Of a DNA stretch of 64,000 nucleotides, positions 42,790 through 52,222 are shown piece after piece; position 1 is the first letter of the stretch; the number at the start of each line of letters is the position of its first letter. The stretch lies in assembly GCA_947451035.1 (NCBI GenBank), contig CANFXR010000001.1:46123-110122 (forward strand), in the 5' to 3' direction. The translations under genes and the position numbers were made by a program. Source of the DNA: Burkholderiales bacterium (lineage in GTDB: Bacteria > Pseudomonadota > Gammaproteobacteria > Burkholderiales > Burkholderiaceae_C). A model generated the notes under the pieces. The model searched no databases. It saw nothing but the letters and a program-made list of their open reading frames with translations, and was not told where the DNA came from.

Positions 42790-45048
42790 ATGACCACCCA
42801 TTTGCGGCGCCACGCGCCATCGACCCCTCTTTTCACCGCTTCATTCCTGGCAGCACTTGCTGCGTGCACGACGCCCGCCGGCGCACAAGATGCGGCATCA
42901 GCCACCCAGCTCGACACAGTCGTCGTGACCGCCAGCCGCTCTGACACCCGCTTGCAGGACATGCCCTTGCACACCACGGTGCTCACGCAAGACGACATCC
43001 GCCGCTCGCCCGCGCAGACCCTGGACCAGCTGCTGCGCAATGTGTCGGGTCTGCTGGTGCCGGGTTCGCCCGCCTACACGACCGACCCGACGGGACACAA
43101 CATCAAGTTCCGCGGCATGGACAAGAAGGTGCTGGTGCTCGTCGACGGCGTGCCCATGCTCGATCCGTTCTACACCACCATTCAGTGGTTCAAGGTGCCG
43201 TTGAGCGCCATCGAACGCGTCGAGATCGTGCGCGGCGGTGGCTCGAGCCTGTGGGGCAATCTTGCGGTGGGTGGCGTGATCAACGTCATCACCCGACGGC
43301 CCACCAGCAACTCCGGCGAAGCCTCGCTGAGCATCGGCAGCCACGGCAGCAAGACCGTGGCGTTGAGTAAGAACTTCGTGCTGTCGGACGCGCTGAGCTT
43401 GAGCTTGTCGGCCGACCGGTTCGAGACCGATGGCTACAACAACACGCCCGGGCGGCTGCGCGCGGCCTACTGGCCCGGCCGGGGCAAGTCGTCGGCCACC
43501 GCGGACAACTTCCGGCTGGGCGTGAATTACCAGCCGTCGAGCGACCTCGGCGGCTTTGTGCGCGTGGGCTATCACCAGCAAAACGAGCGCATCGGCGGCT
43601 ACGCGTTCGGCGACAACCAGCAACGCAGCCCCGACGTTCAGCTCGGCGTGACCCAGCAACTCGATGCGACGAGCAGCGTGATGGCCACGGCCTACATGCA
43701 GCAGGTGAACTTCGACAAGTACAACGGCGCGGGCTGCTATGCGGCGGCCACCTTCGCCTGCGGCGCGTCGGTGTCGGGCTCGGGCGCTTCGACGGCGCAG
43801 CAAGCGGCGGCGACGCTGCAGTACGCGTCATCGAACGACTTGCTCAGCTACCGCGAGCGCGGTGGCTCGGTGGTCTATTCGAGCCGCTGGCAGTCGCTGC
43901 TCAAGGAACTGCAAGTCGGCCTGGACTACCGGTACATCTCGGGTGAGGACGCCCAGCAAAGCTACCGCACCCCCACGGCCGCCCGCCCCGAAGCGCTGCG
44001 CATCCAGCGCACCAACGACGGTGCGGGCACGCAGGAATTCACCGGCGTGTTCTCGCAGTTCAAGCTGCGCCCGCTCGAGCCGCTCGAATTCACGCTGGGC
44101 TTGCGCGTCGACCACTTCAGCAGCTTTGGCGGCCGTGCGGTGCAGACCAACTACTCGAACGTGGCGAACCCGCTGGCCGCCGCTCCCACGGGCGGGGCGG
44201 TGCCCAACAGCCACAAGACGGCGTTCGACCCCAGCCTGTCGGCACGCTACGAGCTCACCGACGACATCGACCTTCGCGGCTCTATCTACAAGGCGTTCCG
44301 CGCGCCGGGGCTGAACAACCTGTACCGCAGCTTCGGCAGCAGCGCGATTTCCATCGCCAATCCGCTGCTCGCACCCGAGACCATGGTCGGCAAGGAAATC
44401 GGGCTCGACTGGAAGCTGGGCTCATCGGCCTTCGGCATCACGGTGTTCGAAGCCAAGGTGAAGGACATGGTGGCCAGCTACGGCATCACCTCGGGCACCC
44501 CGGTGCCTGATGCGGTGAAAAACATCTGCGGCAGTGGCTATGCGGGTGTGTCCAACACGGCGTGCCCGGGCACGGTCAGCTTCTATTCGAACGGCCAGGA
44601 CCAAAAGGCCTGGGGTGTCGAGATCGACGGCAAGTGGGCGCTGTCGCGCGACCTCAGCCTGAGCGCCTACGCCACCCGCACGCAGTCGTACTACACGCAC
44701 ACGACCACCGGCGACCCGGTGGACACGCAGCTGTCGCTGGTGCCGCGGCTGGTGAGCGGCGCGAGCCTGGCGTGGCGCACCACCGAGCGCTGGAGCCAGT
44801 ACGCGGATGTGCGTTACAACAGTTCGATGACCCTGAGCAGCCTGACCGCAGCACCGCCCATCCGGCAAGGCGGCTACGCCGTGTTCAACCTGGGCACGAC
44901 GTACCGCATCAACGAACGGTTCGAAGTGGCGGGCGCACTCACCAACGTGTTCGACAAGCGCTACACCGACAGCAGCGCGAGCAATCCGCAGGGCATCAGC
45001 TACGCGATGCCACGCGCCGGGAGGGTGAGCCTGCATGTCAATTTCTGA
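42790..45048 (+). CDS. TonB-dependent outer membrane receptor
   Basis: TQLDTVVVTASRSDTRLQDMPLHTTVLTQDDI; plug and barrel, C-term RVSLHVNF. Confidence 0.93.
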   Translation: MTTHLRRHAPSTPLFTASFLAALAACTTPAGAQDAASATQLDTVVVTASRSDTRLQDMPLHTTVLTQDDIRRSPAQTLDQLLRNVSGLLVPGSPAYTTDPTGHNIKFRGMDKKVLVLVDGVPMLDPFYTTIQWFKVPLSAIERVEIVRGGGSSLWGNLAVGGVINVITRRPTSNSGEASLSIGSHGSKTVALSKNFVLSDALSLSLSADRFETDGYNNTPGRLRAAYWPGRGKSSATADNFRLGVNYQPSSDLGGFVRVGYHQQNERIGGYAFGDNQQRSPDVQLGVTQQLDATSSVMATAYMQQVNFDKYNGAGCYAAATFACGASVSGSGASTAQQAAATLQYASSNDLLSYRERGGSVVYSSRWQSLLKELQVGLDYRYISGEDAQQSYRTPTAARPEALRIQRTNDGAGTQEFTGVFSQFKLRPLEPLEFTLGLRVDHFSSFGGRAVQTNYSNVANPLAAAPTGGAVPNSHKTAFDPSLSARYELTDDIDLRGSIYKAFRAPGLNNLYRSFGSSAISIANPLLAPETMVGKEIGLDWKLGSSAFGITVFEAKVKDMVASYGITSGTPVPDAVKNICGSGYAGVSNTACPGTVSFYSNGQDQKAWGVEIDGKWALSRDLSLSAYATRTQSYYTHTTTGDPVDTQLSLVPRLVSGASLAWRTTERWSQYADVRYNSSMTLSSLTAAPPIRQGGYAVFNLGTTYRINERFEVAGALTNVFDKRYTDSSASNPQGISYAMPRAGRVSLHVNF

Positions 45049-46276
45049 GCGGATCGCCGCAGCCGTCGGCGCGCTGCTGCTCGCCGGCAGCGCGCTGGCA
45101 CAACCGGTGCCCGCCGCGCCCGCCAGCGCAGCCATGCACCACGAGGGCCACCGCGCAGCGGCTTGCGCGGGCCCGGCGCTGGCCTGTGCCAACGCAGCGA
45201 GCGCCGTGTTCGACGCGCGTGGCGCGCTGTGGGTGGTGTGGGCTGCGGCAGGGTCGGTGTCGGTGGCCCGCTCCACCGACGCGGGCGTGACGTTCGGCCC
45301 CGCGTCGGTGGTCGGCAGCCCCGGCGCGGCACTCGATGCAGGATCGGACGCGCGGCCGCAGATCGTGGTCGACGCGCGCGGCCGCATCGTGGTCGCCTAC
45401 GCGGCGTTCAAGGACCAGGCCTGGAACGCGCAGGTGCTGGTGGCCGCCTCGACCGATGGCGGCGCCAGCTTCTCGGTGCCGCGGTCGCTGTCGCGCGATG
45501 CCGCCAGCCAGCGCTTTCCGGTGCTGGCGCTGCGCTCCGACGGGCGGGTGTACGCGATGTGGATCGACAAGCGCACCGCCGCGGCGGCCCGCCGCAAGGG
45601 CGTGCCGCAGGCTGGCGCGGCGCTGGCTTACGCGTGGTCGGACGATGGCGGCGAGTCGTTCAGCGGTGAGCGCGTCGTGCAAGACCACAGCTGCGAATGC
45701 TGCCGGCTGGCCGTGGCGTTCGATGCGCAGCGCCACCCCGTGGTGCTGTACCGCAGCCTGTTTGGCGATGGCGAGCGCGACCATGCGCTGCTGACCATTG
45801 CCGAGGAGGGCGAAGCCCAGGCGCCGTCGCGTGTGGCCGAAGACCACTGGGTCATCGACGGTTGCCCGCACCACGGCCCGAGCCTGGCGGTCTCGCCTGA
45901 CGGCACGCTGCACGCGGCGTGGTTCACGCTCGGTCGATCGCGTCAGGGCTTGTTTCAGGCGCGCTCGACCGATGGCGGCGCCACGTTCTCGAGCCCGCAG
46001 CGCGTGGGCGATGCCGCTCAGCAGCCCGGCCGCCCGGCGATGCATGCGCAGGGTCGTGCGGTGTGGCTGGTCTGGAAGGAATTCGACGGCCAGCGCATCT
46101 TCATCAAGGAGCGCCGCTCGGCCGATGCCGGCCAGACCTGGTCGCCCGATCGCGTGCTCGTGGCCACGGCCAACAGCGCCGATCACCCGCAGCTGGTGGG
46201 CGACGGCCGGCGCGTTTACCTGTCGTGGCTGACGCGCGACGAAGGCTATCGGCTCATGCCGCTGGAGGCTCCATGA
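45035..46276 (+). CDS. BNR-repeat/sialidase-fold secreted protein with Cys/His motifs
   Basis: Repeated Asp-box-like SxDGGxxF/STDGGATFSSP; HSCECCRLAV and GCPHHGPSL; 14-nt overlap with TonB gene. Confidence 0.75.
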   Translation: MSISERIAAAVGALLLAGSALAQPVPAAPASAAMHHEGHRAAACAGPALACANAASAVFDARGALWVVWAAAGSVSVARSTDAGVTFGPASVVGSPGAALDAGSDARPQIVVDARGRIVVAYAAFKDQAWNAQVLVAASTDGGASFSVPRSLSRDAASQRFPVLALRSDGRVYAMWIDKRTAAAARRKGVPQAGAALAYAWSDDGGESFSGERVVQDHSCECCRLAVAFDAQRHPVVLYRSLFGDGERDHALLTIAEEGEAQAPSRVAEDHWVIDGCPHHGPSLAVSPDGTLHAAWFTLGRSRQGLFQARSTDGGATFSSPQRVGDAAQQPGRPAMHAQGRAVWLVWKEFDGQRIFIKERRSADAGQTWSPDRVLVATANSADHPQLVGDGRRVYLSWLTRDEGYRLMPLEAP

Positions 46277-46767
46277 ATCCGATTTGCACCTTGCTGCGCG
46301 CTGGCGCTTTCGTGCTGCTCGTGGCGCTCACCGGGGCGGCTGACGCGGCGCCTGAACGCATCTTTGAGCGCGACAGCTATGCGCAGATCCGCGCCAGCCA
46401 TGCCGGACGTGCGCTCGTCGTGCACCTGTGGGGCATGACGTGCGGCCCGTGCCTGGTCGAACTGCCGCAGTGGGGCGCGCTGTTGCGCAAGCGCCCGCAG
46501 CTGCCACTGGTGTTGATCCAGGTCGACCCGTCGGCGCCCGCCGCCCGCACCCAACGGCTCGCCGCCGCCGGCCTGTCCCGTGCCGAAAACTGGTCTGCGG
46601 CCTCGGAGTTCGACGAGTTCCTGCGCGCCAGCATCGACCCGCTATGGCCCGGCGACATGCCCCGCACGCTGCTCATCTCGCCGAGTGGCGAGGTCAAGAC
46701 GGTCCGCGGCGCGGCCAGTCCGGCCGAGGTGGAGCGGTGGCTGGACGGGGTGGGTGCGGGACGCTGA
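46273..46767 (+). CDS. Thioredoxin-like (TlpA/ResA-type) protein
   Basis: VVHLWGMTCGPCLVELPQWGALL; overlaps preceding gene. Confidence 0.85.
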   Translation: MNPICTLLRAGAFVLLVALTGAADAAPERIFERDSYAQIRASHAGRALVVHLWGMTCGPCLVELPQWGALLRKRPQLPLVLIQVDPSAPAARTQRLAAAGLSRAENWSAASEFDEFLRASIDPLWPGDMPRTLLISPSGEVKTVRGAASPAEVERWLDGVGAGR

Positions 46768-46822
46768 TTGGCGGGCGGTTGAGCCTCGGCATGGTTTAGG
46801 CCATCAGGAAGCGCTTAGGCTC

Positions 46823-48709
46823 GTTTCAATCCACGCGCGCCTCGTGAGAGGCGCGCGACCAGCGTCTCCGAGTGCCGCACCCCGTCCAGGGTGTTTCAAT
46901 CCACGCGCGCCTCGTGAGAGGCGCGCGACGATCGAGCGGCGGGATGCCGCGGAAATTACCGCTGTTTCAATCCACGCGCGCCTCGTGAGAGGCGCGCGAC
47001 CGTCTGTTCCGGTACGGTGGTAAGGGACACGGAGGTTTCAATCCACGCGCGCCTCGTGAGAGGCGCGCGACTCCCTGCGTTTACGCCACCCGCTCAGTTT
47101 GCGCTGTTTCAATCCACGCGCGCCTCGTGAGAGGCGCGCGACGGCTGAATGGGTCTACTCGCAACTGGTGCTTGACGTTTCAATCCACGCGCGCCTCGTG
47201 AGAGGCGCGCGACGCTGGTACTCCTCGAGGTTCCACCAGTGCCCGAAGTTTCAATCCACGCGCGCCTCGTGAGAGGCGCGCGACACGCACTGGGCCGATA
47301 TGCCGCAGGGGGCTCGATGTTTCAATCCACGCGCGCCTCGTGAGAGGCGCGCGACTTGGCACGGTCGTCGTAGTGACGATGCCCAACAGGTTTCAATCCA
47401 CGCGCGCCTCGTGAGAGGCGCGCGACGGGGTGAATCTGGTTCATGTTGAAAGCTCCAAGGGGTTTCAATCCACGCGCGCCTCGTGAGAGGCGCGCGACCT
47501 GCGGGCTACTGGCATCCTCGTCGCCGATGGTTTGTTTCAATCCACGCGCGCCTCGTGAGAGGCGCGCGACGGGTGATGGTCATGCCAAGTGCAATGTGAG
47601 TCACAGTTTCAATCCACGCGCGCCTCGTGAGAGGCGCGCGACCGCGCCGGCAGTGCTCGTGCCACGTTTCCGCATCGTTTCAATCCACGCGCGCCTCGTG
47701 AGAGGCGCGCGACGACCACCGACGCCGAACCCGGTGACCAACTGGTCGTTTCAATCCACGCGCGCCTCGTGAGAGGCGCGCGACGACGCGACGGGCGGCA
47801 CAGGCGCGCGCTGTCATAGTTTCAATCCACGCGCGCCTCGTGAGAGGCGCGCGACGCCAGCGTTTGGATCAGCTCAGCGTGGTGCTCGCAGTTTCAATCC
47901 ACGCGCGCCTCGTGAGAGGCGCGCGACTCGACGGCCTGGTGGCGGACGAATATGGCGACTGGTTTCAATCCACGCGCGCCTCGTGAGAGGCGCGCGACGG
48001 CTTATCAGTTGGCTATCGAGGCGGCGAAACATCGTTTCAATCCACGCGCGCCTCGTGAGAGGCGCGCGACCGCATTGGGCTGAGATCAAGGGGCCGCCAT
48101 GCACGTTTCAATCCACGCGCGCCTCGTGAGAGGCGCGCGACCGACGACGCGGAGCACGAAGAGCTTGCAGATCTGGTTTCAATCCACGCGCGCCTCGTGA
48201 GAGGCGCGCGACTCTCGCTCAGCATCGCGCTGATCGTTGGCAGCTTGTTTCAATCCACGCGCGCCTCGTGAGAGGCGCGCGACCCCCAGCGAGGGGCAAG
48301 CGGCTGAGATCAGCAGCCGTTTCAATCCACGCGCGCCTCGTGAGAGGCGCGCGACCTCCATCACTACGGGGAGATGGAAGACCATATGGTTTCAATCCAC
48401 GCGCGCCTCGTGAGAGGCGCGCGACGGCCGAATACAGCCCATGCGAGCCCGTCTGTTTTGTTTCAATCCACGCGCGCCTCGTGAGAGGCGCGCGACGCCC
48501 AGGTGTGAGCATTTGCCACATCTCCAAATCGTTTCAATCCACGCGCGCCTCGTGAGAGGCGCGCGACGCTCCATCACTCCGAGGGGACGGGAGACCATAT
48601 GGTTTCAATCCACGCGCGCCTCGTGAGAGGCGCGCGACACCCGTTGCAATCAGCACAGATTTCGTAATCGTAGTTTCAATCCACGCGCGCCTCGTGAGAG
48701 GCGCGCGAC
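46823..48709 (-). CRISPR. Type I-C CRISPR array: 27 repeats of 37 bp, 26 spacers of 33-35/36 bp
   Basis: Repeat GTTTCAATCCACGCGCGCCTCGTGAGAGGCGCGCGAC (+ strand), no variant seen; crRNA sense is the - strand (GTCGCGCGCCTCTCACGAGGCGCGCGTGGATTGAAAC). Confidence 0.99.
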
Positions 48710-48892
48710 TCCGCCCAAGTAACTTGTTGATTCCACATGTCGGCCTGCTCACGTTGCGCGAACCGGTTGCCCGGCTGCTTGCAGGGCGGTGACAGGTCGC
48801 ACAACACAACCCGGTTTATCAGTTGCATCAAGCACTTGGGTGGCGCGCGAACGTGAGGCAACTTTGCCGGTCACTCCAAGTTCGCGAAACGA
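48710..48892 (-). promoter_or_regulatory. CRISPR leader region between cas2 and the array
   Basis: Non-coding gap between cas2 stop and the cas-proximal repeat. Confidence 0.8.
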
Positions 48893-49183
48893 TCATAGAA
48901 CCAGCGGCCCGTCGAAGTCCGTGGCTTTGAACTTGCCGTATTCGCGCACTTCGCAGCCGCGTGTGTCGGCCATCCGGTAAAGGCGCAGGCAATCTTCGTC
49001 CAGGCTGATTTCTGCCAGCAGCCTGCGCTCGAGTGCCTCCAGTTCTGCCAGCGTCACCTTGCACTCGAACACAGACTTTTGCACGCGCTGGCCGGTGCTC
49101 TCACACACCTTGGCGACACGGCGCAGCCGCCGTCGGCCTTCGCGCGTTTCGGTGTTGACGTCGTAGCAGGCGATGACCAGCAC
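48893..49183 (-). CDS. cas2: CRISPR endonuclease Cas2 (GTG start)
   Basis: (M)[40 protein letters not shown]. Confidence 0.95.
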   Translation of the reverse strand: MLVIACYDVNTETREGRRRLRRVAKVCESTGQRVQKSVFECKVTLAELEALERRLLAEISLDEDCLRLYRMADTRGCEVREYGKFKATDFDGPLVL

Positions 49184-49199
49184 AGCAGCCCTTCTGGTG

Positions 49200-50228
49200 C
49201 TACTTGACGGCGAAAGGCAGATAGCCTGGTGCCTCGCCACGCACATGGCGGGCCAGCAATCGCGCTTGCACCAGCGGCACGACTCCGAGCGGCAGGCTTT
49301 CGGCCAGCAGCGGGTGGGTCAGCAGTTCCTGCTTGCGCTCCTGGTACGCCACCACCACGGCCTTACGTGCATCGGCCACCAGGTTCACCGCGCCCCCATC
49401 GCGCAGCTCAAAGTCGCCAGCGCGAAGCTGCCCGCGGTTGACCAGTGTCAGTGCCAGCCGGTCTGCGAGAGGGCGAAATTCTTCGATCAGGTCCAGCGCC
49501 AGCGCTGCTCGGCCAGGGCGTATGGCGTGCAGAAACCCCAGCTGCGGGTCGAGCCCCGCCGCTTCACAGGCCGATCGGCAATCGTTCATCCACATTGCAT
49601 AGAGAAACGACAGCAGCGCGTTCATGCGGTCACGCGGTGGGCGTCGGCTACGGCCGTCCATGCTGAAGTCGCCGCGCAGGTCGGGGCGCACGATCAGGTT
49701 GATGGCCGCAAAGTAGGTACGAGCCGCTTCACCTTCGACGCCGCGCAGCACGTCAAGCGCGGTGGCCTGTGGCAGGGCCCTGACGCTGGCCGCTAGGTCT
49801 TGCGCGGCGCGCGTGAGCAGTTCCTCTTCGTCAGCCGCCCTCGCTTCGCGTGCCCCGCGTAGCAGCACCTGTCGCTGGTTTTTCAGTTTGCCGGCAACCA
49901 CCGCGCGGGCTGCTTCCAGCGTGAAGCTGGCGTTATCGACCGCCCGGTGCTGGGCCTGCCGCAAAAGCACATTGCCCGACACTGCTCCTTCCAGTCGCGC
50001 CTTGAATCGGCCATTGGTGTCGAGCAGTACCAGCGCGATGGCATCCTCGGCCAGCCGGTGCATCAGCGGTGCGCTGAGGTTCACGTGGCCGAAGCACACC
50101 ACGGCTTGCAGGTGGTGCAGCGGCACGCGCAACTTGCTCTCGTCGCCAACCTGGATGCGCAAGGTGTCGTTGTCCAGCCGCAGGTAACTGTCGGGCAGCG
50201 TGACGTAAAGCGTGTTGAGCAGTTGCAT
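49200..50228 (-). CDS. cas1: CRISPR integrase Cas1 (type I-C)
   Basis: [77 protein letters not shown]. Confidence 0.97.
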   Translation of the reverse strand: MQLLNTLYVTLPDSYLRLDNDTLRIQVGDESKLRVPLHHLQAVVCFGHVNLSAPLMHRLAEDAIALVLLDTNGRFKARLEGAVSGNVLLRQAQHRAVDNASFTLEAARAVVAGKLKNQRQVLLRGAREARAADEEELLTRAAQDLAASVRALPQATALDVLRGVEGEAARTYFAAINLIVRPDLRGDFSMDGRSRRPPRDRMNALLSFLYAMWMNDCRSACEAAGLDPQLGFLHAIRPGRAALALDLIEEFRPLADRLALTLVNRGQLRAGDFELRDGGAVNLVADARKAVVVAYQERKQELLTHPLLAESLPLGVVPLVQARLLARHVRGEAPGYLPFAVK

Positions 50229-50248
50229 GCATTGCACCCCTTGTTGTG

Positions 50249-50881
50249 TCAGGCATCCGGGTCGAACAAGGTCGAATATGCGCCGCGATCAAGTAGGCGG
50301 CCCATGGCCTCCGGCTGGCAGCGGTCGCGCAGTGAACAGCCCTTGCACCGCTGCGTGTCGGCGGTCGGCGGCGGTAGCACGCCACTGGTCAGCATGTCGC
50401 GCACAGCCGCGGCAATGGCCATGACCTGCCGCCGCAAGTGCTCGTCAATTTGCACAATCCGCCGGCGCTTCGAGCTCGCGTAATACAGCGCACCCTCGGC
50501 CACGGCATGCCCGGTCATCTGCTCGAGGCACATGGCCTGTGCTGCCAGCTGCACCTCGTCGCACGCGGCGATCGCCGCCGCCTTGTGGCGTGTGCCGTGC
50601 TTGTATTCCACGGGGTAGGCCGTGCCATCGGGCCCGAACTCCACGACGTCGGCCTTGCCGATCAGTCCGAGCCTGTCGTGCCAAAGCGGCAGCGCGCGTG
50701 CGACGCGCAGCCCCTTGCGCAACTCCATGCCCGGCTGGTCAACAATGGCATGGACGGCTTGGCCGCGCAACGTGTGCAAGTTGTCGTCGAAAGCCTGCTC
50801 GAGATGAATCAAGCCACACTGGCGTGGGCAATAAGCCCAGTGCTGCAGCGCGGACAGCGTCAGCGGGTCAAGGTCTTCCAT
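50249..50881 (-). CDS. cas4: CRISPR-associated exonuclease Cas4
   Basis: LSALQHWAYCPRQCGLIHLEQAF; VEYKHGTRHK; C-terminal RCKGCSLRDRCQP. Confidence 0.95.
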   Translation of the reverse strand: MEDLDPLTLSALQHWAYCPRQCGLIHLEQAFDDNLHTLRGQAVHAIVDQPGMELRKGLRVARALPLWHDRLGLIGKADVVEFGPDGTAYPVEYKHGTRHKAAAIAACDEVQLAAQAMCLEQMTGHAVAEGALYYASSKRRRIVQIDEHLRRQVMAIAAAVRDMLTSGVLPPPTADTQRCKGCSLRDRCQPEAMGRLLDRGAYSTLFDPDA

Positions 50882-50948
50882 GCGAGGTGGTGCGTTGAGT
50901 CACCTGTCCGGCGGCACTTGGCTCGCCCAGCGGTCGCCCGCACAGCCG

Positions 50949-51848
50949 TCAGCCCAACCGCCTGATCATGAGGATGTCCTCCGGTATCTCAGCCGCGTTG
51001 ATCGCCACGTCGTAGTCGGTAAAGTCGCGCGCCACCAGCACATCAGGCTTGCGTGTCACGCTCACGAGGTCGAACAGGTCATGGGCATGGGCGTTGCCGA
51101 GTGCTGTTTTGTGTTCGAAGACGTAGAGGCCGCGTGTCGCCATCTCGCCGCGCGCGGCAGATCGATCGTGCTCGAACATGTCTTCCAGCGCGCGGAAGAA
51201 CAACTCAAGGTCGGCTTGGCCGAAGCCGGTTTGCTTGGCCAGAAAAGCGGATACAAAGCCATGCGCCCGGTACAGGCCGTACGGCACGGTGTGCTTGCGT
51301 CCCATGGTGCGGTTGTCGCCATCCTGCTTTTCGGATTCAGCCTCTGTGGCCACGGCCATGCGGGTGATCGAGTGCTCGGTGGCCACGATGGGGTCTGCAG
51401 ATCGGCCGAAGGTCATCTGGACCGGCCCGCGCACCTGCCCGCAGTTCACGCCCGTGGACATGACTGCGCCAAATGTGCGGACATCGAAGAAGTTCTTGCA
51501 GATCCAGTCGCGCGCGGCCTTGACGCTGTCTTCGCTGCCCTTGCGCTTTTTCTTGCCGCCTTTGCCGTCGTCGGCCAGCTCATCGGTGGCGCCGATGGCG
51601 TCATAGGCGGCACGGTGTGTGCGCTCCAGCACGCCCTTTTCCTTGATGTAGATGTCGTGCGGCTTCGCGTAGTCGTTGACCATGCCCACGTAGTTGCGAA
51701 CCTTTCGCTTCAAGGCAACGTCGGTGACCAGCCCGTGGCCGGTCTCGGCATCGATGCGGGGCATGTTGCCCGCATCGGGGTCGCCGTTGGGGTTGCCGTC
51801 TTTCACGTCGAACAGCAGCACGAAGTCATAGCGGGTGGTGAGCGTCAT
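50949..51848 (-). CDS. cas7c: Type I-C Cas7 (Csd2)
   Basis: RYDFVLLFDVKDGNPNGDPDAGNMPRIDAETGHGLVTDVALKRKVRNYV. Confidence 0.96.
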   Translation of the reverse strand: MTLTTRYDFVLLFDVKDGNPNGDPDAGNMPRIDAETGHGLVTDVALKRKVRNYVGMVNDYAKPHDIYIKEKGVLERTHRAAYDAIGATDELADDGKGGKKKRKGSEDSVKAARDWICKNFFDVRTFGAVMSTGVNCGQVRGPVQMTFGRSADPIVATEHSITRMAVATEAESEKQDGDNRTMGRKHTVPYGLYRAHGFVSAFLAKQTGFGQADLELFFRALEDMFEHDRSAARGEMATRGLYVFEHKTALGNAHAHDLFDLVSVTRKPDVLVARDFTDYDVAINAAEIPEDILMIRRLG

Positions 51849-51850
51849 GG

Positions 51851-52222
51851 TCAGATCTCCTGGGTGGGTTCGTCGACGTGGCCTTCTTGCTTGCGCGCGT
51901 AGAAGGCTTGGCGTTGGTGGTAGTAGCCAAGCGCAAAGGTGGCTTGCTGGGGCAGCGTGAGCTGGCGCGGAAACTCGGTGATCGGCAGCATGATTTCGCC
52001 GATCAGCCGTTCGAAATAGGCGGTCTGCCCGTCGCTAAGTTTCTTTAGGTGCGCGTTCTTGAGCCGCAACAGCGTGGTGAACACCAGCACGGGCGTGGTC
52101 GATGCGCCGCCGTAGTACCGGTCGCGGATCGTGGCGTTGATCCCGGGCTGTGCCTGTTGCTGGATTCGCTCCAGCACGGCGAACAGCCTGCCCAGCAGAT
52201 AAGGCGCATCGGTTTGGAGCAT
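51851..52222 (-). CDS. cas11c: Putative internally initiated Cas11c small subunit (123 aa, C-terminal part of cas8c)
   Basis: In-frame ATG (MLQTDAPYLLGRLFAVLERI...) preceded by AAGGAGG 8 nt upstream inside cas8c. Confidence 0.75.
   Translation of the reverse strand: MLQTDAPYLLGRLFAVLERIQQQAQPGINATIRDRYYGGASTTPVLVFTTLLRLKNAHLKKLSDGQTAYFERLIGEIMLPITEFPRQLTLPQQATFALGYYHQRQAFYARKQEGHVDEPTQEI

Noticed and set aside
47285-48104. Similarity of the first ~16 nt of spacers at 47285 (cgcactgggccgatatg) and 48071 (cgcattgggctgagatc), both readable as HWA(D/E)
   Set aside because: Similarity stops after ~16 nt and the inferred PAM side is not consistent; may be chance.
47180-48861. Several short ORFs with repeating RAPLTRRAWIET / ARLSRGARGLK / FNPRAPRERRAT
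   Set aside because: Translations of CRISPR repeats and spacers, not genes.
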